DNA of 35,692 nucleotides from an uncultured Myxococcales bacterium (GTDB taxonomy: Bacteria > Myxococcota_A > UBA9042), in the NCBI GenBank assembly GCA_903896545.1, contig CAITYF010000015.1, positions 1 to 35,692 on the forward strand, read 5' to 3'. Below are positions 1 to 7,739 of the stretch, piece by piece. A program made the translations under genes and the position numbers. The first letter of the stretch is position 1. Each line of letters begins with the position of its first letter. Below the pieces are notes generated by a model. The model was given only the letters and a program-made list of their open reading frames with translations. It did no database searches and was not told the origin of the DNA.

Positions 1-198
1 GCCGGGGGCAAGATCCCGGTCGTGCTGCACCTGCTGGCGCCGAACATGCGACCCGTGCAGTTGACAAGCGATTTGGCAGGCTTCTGGACGCGGCACTATC
101 CGGCGGTGAAGAAGGAACTGCAGCGGCGATACCCGCGTCACGCGTGGCCGGATGATCCGCGGCACGCCCAGCCGCCGGTCCCCAAGGAGCGCAGGTAG
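1..198 (+). CDS. hrpB: ATP-dependent helicase HrpB, C-terminal end (partial)
   Basis: The window opens inside a coding region that runs in frame 1 to a TAG at 196-198, leaving 65 residues. They match the conserved C-terminal segment of HrpB-type DEAH-box RNA helicases: '[13 protein letters not shown]', then a Y-x-x-V-K-K-E-L-x-x-R-Y-P-x-H-x-W-P-D-D-P block, then a short basic tail. In known HrpB proteins this closing segment follows the helicase and OB-like domains and contains the same Arg-Pro-Val-Gln and Trp-Pro-Asp-Asp-Pro signatures. The helicase motor lies outside the window. The next gene starts on the base after the stop, and an AAGGAG at 184-189 inside this coding end probably serves as its ribosome site, so the two genes are likely cotranscribed. 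Confidence 0.85.
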   Translation, partial: AGGKIPVVLHLLAPNMRPVQLTSDLAGFWTRHYPAVKKELQRRYPRHAWPDDPRHAQPPVPKERR

Positions 199-459
199 AT
201 GGTGGAAATGACTCCGCAAGTGCTTGGCTACATGGCCGGCTTTCTGACGACCGTCGCGTTTGTGCCGCAAGTGCTGCACGTTTTTCGTACCCGGTCGACC
301 AAGGACGTGTCGCTGGGGATGTTCCTGCTCTTCTCGTCCGGCGTCGCGCTGTGGCTTGTCTACGGCGTGTGGATCAGCTCGTGGCCGGTGATTTGGACCA
401 ACGTCGTGACACTCGCGCTGTCGTTGTGTGTGCTGTGGGCCAAGTGGAAGTGGCGGTAA
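199..459 (+). CDS. SemiSWEET / MtN3-type small sugar transporter
   Basis: This is an 86-residue protein with three predicted membrane helices, the size of a bacterial SemiSWEET half-transporter. The first helix holds the PQ-loop signature F-V-P-Q-V (Pro23, Gln24), followed by the basic R-T-R-S-T-K-D-V-S loop and the G-M-F-L-L-F helix seen in the family. Characterised SemiSWEETs dimerise in the inner membrane and move sugars by facilitated diffusion; the substrate cannot be read here. The ATG at 199 directly follows the helicase stop, with an AAGGAG nine bases upstream. The gene converges on the cysteine-synthase-family gene with only 7 bases between stops and no visible terminator hairpin. 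Confidence 0.88.
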   Translation: MVEMTPQVLGYMAGFLTTVAFVPQVLHVFRTRSTKDVSLGMFLLFSSGVALWLVYGVWISSWPVIWTNVVTLALSLCVLWAKWKWR

Positions 460-466
460 ACCAGCC

Positions 467-1477
467 TCAGCGCAGGTCGACAGGCTGCGGGTCGAGTGCC
501 TTTTCAGCGCGCCAAGTCGGGTTGAGCAGCCGCGACGCATAGCGCGAACCGGAATCGCACAGCACCGTCACGATGGTCTTGCCCGACCCGCGGTTCGAAA
601 GTGCCAACCGAAGCGCCGCCGCGACGTTCAGTCCCGAAGAGGTGCCGACGAAAAGGCCATCGTGCTTGGCCAAGTGAAACACCATGTCGATCATCTCCTG
701 ATCGTTCACCCGCAGCGCGTCGTCCGCGACAATCTGCTTGAAATTCTCAGTGATGCGCATGATGCCGATGCCTTCGGTCACCGACCTCCCCTCTGACTTG
801 ATTTCGCCGGTCTTCAGGTAGCTGAACATGCCCGATCCGCCCGGATCCGCGATCACAATTTGCACGTTGGGATTCTGCGCCTTGAGCGCCCGGCTGATGC
901 CGCTCATCGTTCCGCTGGAGCCGACGGCGCATGTGAAGAAGTCGACCTTGCCGGCAGTTTGCGCCCAAATTTCCGGGCCGGTGGTCTGTGCGTGAAAGTC
1001 GCCGTTCGCGGTGTTCTCAAATTGATTGGCCCAAAAGGCGTTGGGCAGCTCTTCCGCGAGGCGCTTGGCCGTGTGGTAGAAATGGTTCGGGTTCGCAAAC
1101 GGAACGGCGGGAACTTTGCGCACCTCCGCGCCGAGTGCGCCCAGCAGGTCGAACTTTTCCTGCGCCTGATCGTCGGGCAGGGTCAGGATCACCTTGTAGC
1201 CGCGTTCGCCGGCCAACGTCGCGAGGCCGATGCCGGTGTTGCCCGCGGTGCCTTCCACAATCGTGTAGCCGGGCTTCAGGAGACCACGCGCTTCGGCGTC
1301 CGCGATGATGCCCTTGGCCGCGCGGTCCTTGACGCTGCCGCCGGGGTTGAGGAATTCGGCCTTGCCGTAGATTTCACAGCCCGTGGCTTCGCTGAGCGAG
1401 CGGATGCGAATGAGCGGCGTGTTGCCGACGTTGTCCCAGACGGAGCCGGGGAGGGGCGGATTGCGAAGCGTGGTCAC
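467..1477 (-). CDS. Cysteine synthase-family PLP enzyme
   Basis: This is a fold-type II PLP enzyme of the O-acetylserine sulfhydrylase/cystathionine beta-synthase family, which makes cysteine from an activated serine and sulfide. Visible motifs are 'VGNTPLIRI' near the N-terminus, the Schiff-base lysine in 'NPGGSVKDRAA', and the phosphate/substrate loop 'EGTAGNTGIGLA', which carries G-T-A where classical CysK has P-T-S. A Gly-rich 'AVGSSGTMSGI' loop and a C-terminal 'LCDSGSRYASRLLNP' segment follow. The GTG at 1477 is preferred over an upstream TTG at 1567 because it has GTGAGG five bases ahead and begins just before the conserved domain, giving 336 residues. It is divergent from the NRAMP-like gene. 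The loop suggests a Cds1-like subclass rather than CysK/CysM; that is inference. Confidence 0.85.
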   Translation of the reverse strand: MTTLRNPPLPGSVWDNVGNTPLIRIRSLSEATGCEIYGKAEFLNPGGSVKDRAAKGIIADAEARGLLKPGYTIVEGTAGNTGIGLATLAGERGYKVILTLPDDQAQEKFDLLGALGAEVRKVPAVPFANPNHFYHTAKRLAEELPNAFWANQFENTANGDFHAQTTGPEIWAQTAGKVDFFTCAVGSSGTMSGISRALKAQNPNVQIVIADPGGSGMFSYLKTGEIKSEGRSVTEGIGIMRITENFKQIVADDALRVNDQEMIDMVFHLAKHDGLFVGTSSGLNVAAALRLALSNRGSGKTIVTVLCDSGSRYASRLLNPTWRAEKALDPQPVDLR

Positions 1478-1671
1478 GGCGGCCTCACGGCGAGAACGGC
1501 GGAATTGCCGGAGGCTGGTTTGCCACGGCTTGCCCAAGTCGGCAAGATGGCCCCCGACTTTTGCCAAAAGAGACGCGGAGAACGTGGTTCAACCTGTGCT
1601 TGACCCGCCAGCCCGGGCAGCGCACAGTGGCCCGCGGTCGAAGGTGGCGCCAAGCGACGCCGCGCACCCAA

Positions 1672-2946
1672 ATGCAGGTACAGGTGGCCAAAAAGCTGAA
1701 AACGCCGAGCTGGTTGCGGATTCTCGGTCCGGGACTCATCACTGGCGCGGCAGATGACGATCCTTCAGGGATCGCGACGTACTCTCAAGCCGGTGCAGCG
1801 TTCGGTTACGCACAGTTGTGGACCTTGACCCTCTGTTTGCCGCTGATGACGGCGGTTCAGGAAGCCGCAGCGCGCATCGGGCTGGTGACGGGTGAGGGCC
1901 TGGCGCAAGTGACCGCCCGACGCTATTCGAAGTCGGTGCTTTACCTCGTCGTCGCGCTCGTTGTCGTCGCCAATACCATCAACATCGCCGCCGATATCGC
2001 AGCGGTGGGCGCGTCGCTGCAGTTGCTGATTCCGCTGCCGATTCCGCTGCTTAGCGTCGTATTTACCCTCGTGGTGCTGGTTTTGGAGCTGTGGATCGGC
2101 TATCACCTCTACGCGAAGTTCCTCAAAGTGCTCGCGCTTGCTCTGCTTTCCTATGTGGCGACCGCGCTCATGGTGCACGAGCCGTGGGGGGAAATCCTGC
2201 GCGCGACGCTCGTCCCTCAGGTGCAGTGGAACACCGCCTATCTCTACGTGATCGTTGGCATCTTGGGGACGACCATCAGTCCGTACATGTTCTTCTGGCA
2301 AGCGTCTGAAGAGGTCGAGGAACGGCAATACGCGGATGCGGCGCACCTGGCGCGACGAACGATGCGCCAGTTACGCGTGGACAACGCGGTCGGCATGGGC
2401 ATCTCGCAAGTCGGTAGCTGGTTCATGATGGTGACAACGGCGACGGTGCTGCACGCCCACGGCGTAACGAATATCGCCACGGCGGCCGATGCAGCGAAGG
2501 CGCTGGAGCCCTTGGTGCAGACATTCCCGCACGCAGGCACGTGGGCGAAGGTGATTTTCGCACTGGGCGTTGTCGGCATGGGGCTTCTGGGAATTCCCGT
2601 GCTCGCGGGCTCGGCGTCGTACGCGGTCAGCGAAGCCCTGGGCTGGCGCACAGGTCTACAGCGCACGCCACGGGAAGCGCCAGGATTTTACGGCATCATC
2701 GTGCTGTCCGTGGCCATCGGCCTGGGCGTCACGCTGATGGGCTTTGACCCGATGAAAAGCCTCGTATTTGCCGCCGTATTGAACGGCGTCGTCGCGGTGC
2801 CTTTGGTCTTCCTGATTGGACGCATCGCGCGCGACCCCGAAGTGATGGGGAAGTGGGCGAGCGGACGTCTCTCGCAGGTCATGCTGATGGCGACGTTCGT
2901 GGTGATGGCTGTGTGTGCCTTGGCGCTTTTCGCCTCGCTACTTTGA
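1672..2946 (+). CDS. NRAMP-related divalent metal transporter (noncanonical metal site)
   Basis: This is a multi-pass membrane protein of about 424 residues with the NRAMP/SLC11 fold. Helix 1 carries 'GAADDDPSGIATY' where classical Mn/Fe transporters have D-P-G-N. The helix 6 region reads 'GTTISPYMFFWQ' where they have M-P-H-N. Both metal-binding helices therefore depart from the Mn/Fe pattern and resemble NRAMP-related subfamilies such as the magnesium-transporting NRMT group; the ion is not certain. The open frame extends back to 1561, into the divergent gene's leader. The ATG at 1672 fits better because it starts just before the conserved K-x-P-S-W-L-R-x-L-G-P-G. The stop lies 18 bases before the NnrS gene, suggesting cotranscription. 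Confidence 0.85.
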   Translation: MQVQVAKKLKTPSWLRILGPGLITGAADDDPSGIATYSQAGAAFGYAQLWTLTLCLPLMTAVQEAAARIGLVTGEGLAQVTARRYSKSVLYLVVALVVVANTINIAADIAAVGASLQLLIPLPIPLLSVVFTLVVLVLELWIGYHLYAKFLKVLALALLSYVATALMVHEPWGEILRATLVPQVQWNTAYLYVIVGILGTTISPYMFFWQASEEVEERQYADAAHLARRTMRQLRVDNAVGMGISQVGSWFMMVTTATVLHAHGVTNIATAADAAKALEPLVQTFPHAGTWAKVIFALGVVGMGLLGIPVLAGSASYAVSEALGWRTGLQRTPREAPGFYGIIVLSVAIGLGVTLMGFDPMKSLVFAAVLNGVVAVPLVFLIGRIARDPEVMGKWASGRLSQVMLMATFVVMAVCALALFASLL

Positions 2947-2964
2947 CGAATTCCGGAGCTCTCG

Positions 2965-4128
2965 ATGACCCACGTCTCGCCGCCGCGCGTGCACATTCCG
3001 TTGGGACCGACCAGCGAGGTCTACCGCGGGCCGATCCTGATGGCTTCCGGTCATCGCCCCTTCTTCCTCTTGGCTGGGTTGTACGCCGCGCTCGCGCTGC
3101 CGATGTGGTTGCTCGCGTGGCGCGGAATCCTGCCTCTCACGTCGACTTGGCACGGCCACGAAATGGTCTTTGGCTTCGCCGTGGCCGCCATCGCCGGGTT
3201 TCTGCTGGCGGCGGTGCCCAAGTGGACAGACTCCAAGCCGTTTCGCGGTCCGCGCGTGGCACTTTTGGTCACGCTCTGGTTCGTTGGTCGTTTGGGCATG
3301 TGGATTCCCGGACTGGCGCGTCTCGACCTGCTGTTTCTGCCCGTTCTCGCGCTATTTCTTGGCCGTGAAATCTGGCATGCACGCAACCGCCGCAACTATG
3401 GCGTCCCGCTCTTGCTCGGCGCGCTTTGGGCGTTGAACCTGCTGTTTCACTTCCTCGATTCTAGCCTCGCGCTGCGGGTCGCGGCGTACGTTGTGACGAC
3501 GCTTGTGGCGTTGATTGCCGGACGTATCGTGCCGCAGTTCACGCGCAACGCGCTGAAATTGGCGGGCCATGCGGCGCACGAGTGTCACACGCCCAAGTGG
3601 CTCGACGTGCTTTCGGTGCCTGCGGTACTCGCGGTGGCCGCGACCGAACTCATCGCGCCGCTCACGCTGGTCAGCGGCATTGCGGCGGCTGTAGCCTCGC
3701 TGATTCTGGGTCTGAGGATGCGCGGCTGGCGGACGTGGCAGACCCGCGCGCTGCCGATCGTGTGGATTCTGCACGTCGGTTACGCGTTTGTGCCGCTCGG
3801 TTTGGCGCTGAAGGCTGTCGCGGACGTGGGCGGACCGCTGGGCACGTTCGCGGCGCTGCACGCTCTGACCGCGGGCGCGATGGGCGTGATGATTCTTGCC
3901 GTGGCGTCACGCGCGGCGCTCGGTCATGCGGGCCGACCACTCGTGGCTTCACCGGCCACCGTCGTTGCGTACGCGCTGGTCATTTCCGGCGCCATTCTCC
4001 GCGTCGCTGCCGCCCATCCACATGCGGTGATTGCGGCCGGTGCGCTTTGGTCGGCCGGTTACGCAGTATTTTCGGCCGTCTACTGGCCAATTCTGACCCG
4101 GCCGCGTCTCGATGGGCAGCCCGGCTGA
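2965..4128 (+). CDS. nnrS: NnrS family membrane protein
   Basis: This is a 387-residue polytopic membrane protein with about 12 hydrophobic segments. It shows the NnrS hallmarks: 'SGHRPFFLLAGLYA' in the first helix, 'TWHGHEMVFGFAVAAIAGF' with the paired histidines, 'AVPKWTDSKP' after helix 3, and 'ALHALTAGAMGVMILAVASRAALGH' near the end. NnrS proteins bind heme and copper in the inner membrane and are linked to nitric oxide stress and denitrification. No nitrite or NO reductase gene is in this window, so a stress role is more likely here than a denitrification cluster; this is inference. A GGAG at about 2954 precedes the ATG, which lies 18 bases after the metal transporter stop. The 3' end converges on the GNAT gene. 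Confidence 0.88.
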   Translation: MTHVSPPRVHIPLGPTSEVYRGPILMASGHRPFFLLAGLYAALALPMWLLAWRGILPLTSTWHGHEMVFGFAVAAIAGFLLAAVPKWTDSKPFRGPRVALLVTLWFVGRLGMWIPGLARLDLLFLPVLALFLGREIWHARNRRNYGVPLLLGALWALNLLFHFLDSSLALRVAAYVVTTLVALIAGRIVPQFTRNALKLAGHAAHECHTPKWLDVLSVPAVLAVAATELIAPLTLVSGIAAAVASLILGLRMRGWRTWQTRALPIVWILHVGYAFVPLGLALKAVADVGGPLGTFAALHALTAGAMGVMILAVASRAALGHAGRPLVASPATVVAYALVISGAILRVAAAHPHAVIAAGALWSAGYAVFSAVYWPILTRPRLDGQPG

Positions 4129-4138
4129 GGCCATTCTC

Positions 4139-4654
4139 CTACAGGACTTTTTCCATCACAAAGTCGTCCATCACGTACCCACGCCCGATGTCGAAGACGG
4201 CAGCCTCGCGCACGCGGTAGCCAAAACGCTGGTAGATGGCGATGGAATCGACGTTCTTCTTGTTCACGGTCAGCATCACCGTTGTGCACCCGCGCAGACG
4301 TGCATCGGCGTCGACGTGCCGAAGCATCCGCCCACCGAGTCCCGCGCCTTTGTGATCCACGCGCAGGTAGAGCTGTTCCAGTTTCATTTCGCGAGGCTTC
4401 GCCGTCAGGGCGTAGCTGCAGTACCCAGCGAGGTCGTCGTCGACGCGCAGGAGCCGCATCCAACTTTCCTGCCCCGGTAGGTAGAGCCGCAGCCGCTCCG
4501 GCGTGTAGCGGCCGCTGAGCATATAGTCGAGCTGCTCAGCACCGACGATGCCGACGTAATGCTGGTGCCAAATCTCACGCGCCAACGCGGCAAGCGGCGC
4601 AAAGTCAGCTTCCTGAAGCGGTTGAAGCGTGATGCTGGGCGGGGCGTCCGTCAT
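4139..4654 (-). CDS. GNAT family N-acetyltransferase
   Basis: This 171-residue protein has a full GNAT domain. The acetyl-CoA pyrophosphate loop (motif A) is 'LRVDHKGAGLGGRML', preceded by the strand 'MKLEQLYL', and a later 'NKKNVDSIAIYQRFGY' matches motif B with the conserved Tyr-x-x-x-Gly-Phe/Tyr. The N-terminal half contains 'IWHQHYVGIVGAEQLDYML', typical of a GNAT subgroup of unknown acceptor. A longer frame runs upstream through the ammonia-lyase gene, but the ATG at 4654 gives a complete domain with no extra sequence. It is on the same strand as the ammonia-lyase, 53 bases downstream of its stop, so it may be the third gene of the operon starting at 7471. Its substrate is unknown; an amino-acid product of that operon is possible. 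Confidence 0.82.
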   Translation of the reverse strand: MTDAPPSITLQPLQEADFAPLAALAREIWHQHYVGIVGAEQLDYMLSGRYTPERLRLYLPGQESWMRLLRVDDDLAGYCSYALTAKPREMKLEQLYLRVDHKGAGLGGRMLRHVDADARLRGCTTVMLTVNKKNVDSIAIYQRFGYRVREAAVFDIGRGYVMDDFVMEKVL

Positions 4655-4707
4655 GAAACGATGGTAGCGGAGGCTGACACGGGTGTCATGGAGAAAGTCT
4701 CCGCGGT

Positions 4708-5622
4708 TCAGTACGCAAAAACGTCGTCGCGCAAAGCAATCCCAGCGCCTCCGCACACAACAACGGCAACGCTCTTGGCCTGTGCGACGGGACCCATCGC
4801 CTCGTAAACCGTCGCCAGCGCAGCGCCTGCCGCCGGTTCCACCAGCACGCGGTGATCCAGGGCGAACTGCCGACACGCGCTGAGCGCCTGCGCGTCGCTC
4901 ACCAGCACCGATTGCACGCCGTGGGTCTGCGCGCGCGTGAACGCACCTTCGGCGACCTGCGCGGCCCCCAGCGTCTTGGCGATCGAGTCGATCTTCGCCA
5001 GACGTACCAAATGGCCCGCCGCCAGCGCGTCGTGAAGCGACGCCGTTCCGTAAGTTTCCACCGCGATGACGCGACCTTGGAAGTTGTGGCGCGCCAGACC
5101 ATCCAGCACACCGGACAGCAGACCGCCGCCCCCGACGGACAGCACGATGGTCTCCGCCAAGGGACCCGCCGCCGCCATCTCGTCGACAAGCGTCGAGTGA
5201 CCCGCCCAAATCTCCGGGTGGTCAAACGGGTGCACGTAGAACGCGTCTCCAGCTGCCGCCGCCGCGCTCGCCGCCTCATGCGCCTCTGCCCAACCGGCAC
5301 CTGCGTGGATCACTTCCGCGCCAAACTCGCGCATCCGCTGCAGCGCCGCTTCTGGCACGCCCGCAAACACGTAGACCGTCGCCGGCACGCCCAGCTTCCA
5401 CGCCGCGTACGCCGTGGCGATGCCCGCATTGCCGCCCGATGACGATACAAACCGCTTGTAGCCCTGTTGCAACGCCCCCGTCGCCAGCCGCCCGATGCCG
5501 CGAATCTTGAACGAGCCAATCGGCTGCAGCGCCTCCATCTTCAGCTGCACCGGCACGCCCAGCGCGCGCGTCAGCGGCAGCGAATTCCACAACGGCGTCT
5601 GTTCGTGAAGGATCTCAGACAT
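4708..5622 (-). CDS. PLP-dependent serine/threonine ammonia-lyase (dehydratase)
   Basis: This is a 304-residue fold-type II PLP enzyme resembling eukaryotic-type L-serine dehydratase and catabolic threonine dehydratase. The Schiff-base lysine is Lys39 in 'PIGSFKIRG'. The substrate/cofactor loop is 'SSSGGNAGIA', a serine-dehydratase-type signature. The phosphate-binding Gly-rich loop is 'SVGGGGLLSGV', and 'VVVCGGAGIAL' lies near the C-terminus. There is no ACT regulatory domain, which argues against the biosynthetic isoleucine-pathway enzyme. The family deaminates beta-hydroxy amino acids to 2-oxo acids and ammonia. The ATG lies inside the end of the upstream SHMT/aldolase fusion gene (8-nt overlap), which implies translational coupling and a shared pathway. 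Substrate could be serine, threonine or a larger beta-hydroxy amino acid. Confidence 0.85.
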   Translation of the reverse strand: MSEILHEQTPLWNSLPLTRALGVPVQLKMEALQPIGSFKIRGIGRLATGALQQGYKRFVSSSGGNAGIATAYAAWKLGVPATVYVFAGVPEAALQRMREFGAEVIHAGAGWAEAHEAASAAAAAGDAFYVHPFDHPEIWAGHSTLVDEMAAAGPLAETIVLSVGGGGLLSGVLDGLARHNFQGRVIAVETYGTASLHDALAAGHLVRLAKIDSIAKTLGAAQVAEGAFTRAQTHGVQSVLVSDAQALSACRQFALDHRVLVEPAAGAALATVYEAMGPVAQAKSVAVVVCGGAGIALRDDVFAY

Positions 5623-7471
5623 GGGCGTGCGCCTCGTGATAGCGAATAAAGCCAGCGATGTTGCCAAGGCACGCGGCGGCGTCCACGCCGTGGAAGATGA
5701 GCCCGTGCTTTTGCACGTACACGATGGGATTCTGCGCGCACGCGTCCGCCACACGCTGCGCCAAGGCGATCGAAGCGTACTCCTGCGGCGGGATGATCGC
5801 CACGTGAAGGTCTTCCGCCTCGCGGTCAGACAGCAGGTAGTGCGTGTGCACCACGGCACCTGCGTTGGTCGTCTGGTAAATCAGGTAGTGCATCAGCGAC
5901 TCGGACGACGGCACGCCTTCACCCGCGTACGCGACGACGTCGTTCTGCACGCCAAGCAGCCGCACGAAGTGCTTCGCCTCCAGGTCCTTGATGTAGCAGC
6001 CACTTGTCGTCACGATCACGTCGTTGCCGTCGCGCACGCTGATGTTGCCCGTCGCGTCGGTCTGGTTCGGGAAGGACGCCGCGCAGACGCCCAACTCGTG
6101 CCCCGTTGTCACGGTCTGCAGACTCAAGTTGGCGTCATTCGACGCGCGGTGGAAGTCGACCCAGCGCCCCGCGGGATCGTGCCGTACGGGCGCAATCACC
6201 GGCACCACTTCACCGGCTTCGTGCAGCGGGCGACCATCGCAATACTGAATCTCCCGATGCCGCCGTGCCATCGCCGTCGCCAAGGGCGCTACTTCTTCGG
6301 GCGGACGTCCGTGCAGCAAAATGTCGGCAAACCACCGCGCAATCTCCGCGTAATCCGCTTTGGTGTAGCCGCGCCGCGTGCTCTCCTGCACGCCAATTCG
6401 CAGTGCGTCGACGTTGCGGAACGGAATGCCGCGATGCACGACCAGCCGGGCGTAGAGCAGCTTCTCCATCGCGTGCGACGCCGACTGATTCGCCGTCAGG
6501 TTCACAAAAAAGTGGTGATTGTTCGTCGCCGTCCCATCGGACCGCCGCAGCACGGGCAGTCCGCGCGCTGTCATCTCGTCCGCCAGAAACGCCGCATTTT
6601 CAACGATTTGCTTGGCGTACGTGCGTCCCCATTCTTTGGTTTCATGCAGCGCAACGCAGAGGGCCAGCAGCGACGCCGTGTGCTGACTTGACACCAGACC
6701 TTGCGACATGTGGTAGCTCACGCGCTCCATCAACCCGCGATTCCGGCTCAGGATGATGCCCTTTTGCGGTCCAAAGAACGTCTTGTGCGTGTTCGCCTGC
6801 AAAATGTCCGCGCCTTCCAGAAGCGGATTCTGAAACTGCCCGCCGGCAATGAGCCCCAGTGTGTGGCTGGCGTCGTAGACAATCGGCGTGTCGCCCACCA
6901 CCGCGCGGAGCTCTTTGATTGGAAAGGGAAAGAGATAGTTCATCGCGTCGAGATAGAGCAGCGTCGGCTTCTCGCGTTGGAACACTTCCGCAGTCTTTTC
7001 GATGTCGATCGTCAGCCGGTCACGGTCAAAGACGTACGCGCAGCTGCGGCGCCCAAACACCTTGATGACCGTTTCCGTCGCGAAGTGACCGCCGTCCGCC
7101 ACGCCAAAGCGCATGATGCAGTCGCCCGGCTTCGTCAACGACGCCATCGTGGTTTGCAGGGCATGCAGGCCGGAAAGGCAGCGGAATTCGACGTAGTCGG
7201 CCGCGAACAGTTCTTTGCACACTTCCGCCGCGGAACGTTCAATCGCGTTGACGCGGTTCAGCCCCTTGTAGATGAAGCCGTTCAACCGCGACGGCGAATC
7301 CTGACGCATGTCCGCGTGTTCCAGCAGGTAGCGGTTGCCCAACGGCGACGCCATCATCGTCTGCGCGAGCGGCGACAGCACCGTTTCATTGGACGTGAGG
7401 TGGACGTTGTCGAGGTCTTCCGACTCCTCTTCCAGCACCAAACGGCGAATTTCATCCAACGACAGCGTCAT
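5615..7471 (-). CDS. SHMT-like PLP domain fused to class II aldolase/epimerase domain (transaldolase-like)
   Basis: This 618-residue two-domain protein has an N-terminal part (about 1-395) that follows serine hydroxymethyltransferase. It has 'LTSNETVLSP' at 25-34 (SHMT normally has S-E-N), 'FIYKGLNRVNAIE' near 66, the PLP-ring Asp200 and His203 in 'YDASHTLGLIAGG', and the Schiff-base Lys230 in 'NTHKTFFGPQKG'. The C-terminal part (about 440-618) is a class II aldolase/adducin domain with 'GNISVRDG', the catalytic Glu524 in 'PSSESLMHY', metal ligands His542 and His544 in 'VVHTHY', and His589 in 'QKHGLIFHG'. Both active sites look intact. The same domain order is described for fluorothreonine transaldolase. 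I infer transaldol or retro-aldol chemistry on a beta-hydroxy amino acid, coupled to an aldehyde or metal step. It is the first gene of a probable operon with the ammonia-lyase and GNAT genes. Confidence 0.85.
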   Translation of the reverse strand: MTLSLDEIRRLVLEEESEDLDNVHLTSNETVLSPLAQTMMASPLGNRYLLEHADMRQDSPSRLNGFIYKGLNRVNAIERSAAEVCKELFAADYVEFRCLSGLHALQTTMASLTKPGDCIMRFGVADGGHFATETVIKVFGRRSCAYVFDRDRLTIDIEKTAEVFQREKPTLLYLDAMNYLFPFPIKELRAVVGDTPIVYDASHTLGLIAGGQFQNPLLEGADILQANTHKTFFGPQKGIILSRNRGLMERVSYHMSQGLVSSQHTASLLALCVALHETKEWGRTYAKQIVENAAFLADEMTARGLPVLRRSDGTATNNHHFFVNLTANQSASHAMEKLLYARLVVHRGIPFRNVDALRIGVQESTRRGYTKADYAEIARWFADILLHGRPPEEVAPLATAMARRHREIQYCDGRPLHEAGEVVPVIAPVRHDPAGRWVDFHRASNDANLSLQTVTTGHELGVCAASFPNQTDATGNISVRDGNDVIVTTSGCYIKDLEAKHFVRLLGVQNDVVAYAGEGVPSSESLMHYLIYQTTNAGAVVHTHYLLSDREAEDLHVAIIPPQEYASIALAQRVADACAQNPIVYVQKHGLIFHGVDAAACLGNIAGFIRYHEAHAHV

Positions 7472-7623
7472 GGCAGGGCTCCGGGCAAACGGTCAGCGCA
7501 CGCCTACGAACGGCATGCGGCGATAGCTTGGCGAGCGCGGGCCATGTGGGGCAAGACGGAGTTGAAAGGTACGCGCCAACCGCGACGGCAAGTGAGGCCG
7601 GCACGCAGTGAAGCGTGTATGAT

Positions 7624-7637
7624 TTCAACGTGTTGAA
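7624..7637. promoter_or_regulatory. 14-bp palindrome upstream of the SHMT/aldolase operon
   Basis: TTCAAC and GTTGAA form a perfect 6-bp inverted repeat separated by GT. The site sits about 150 bases upstream of the ATG at 7471, in a 268-base stretch with no gene. The size and symmetry would suit a dimeric repressor operator. No regulator gene is adjacent, and I could not identify convincing -35/-10 boxes beside it, so the role is tentative. Confidence 0.3.
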
Positions 7638-7739
7638 GCGTCTCCGAGATCGCGGGTCATGACAAGCGCGTGACACTCAAAGCGCACTGCATAGGTCCGC
7701 GATGATCACAAACGCGCCAGCAAGGCCAGCACGGCGGGA

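Noticed and set aside
5615..7471. Possibility that the fusion is two genes joined by a sequencing frameshift
   Set aside because: The frame is continuous through a plausible linker (about residues 395-440), and the same domain order is known in described transaldolases, so a real fusion is more likely.
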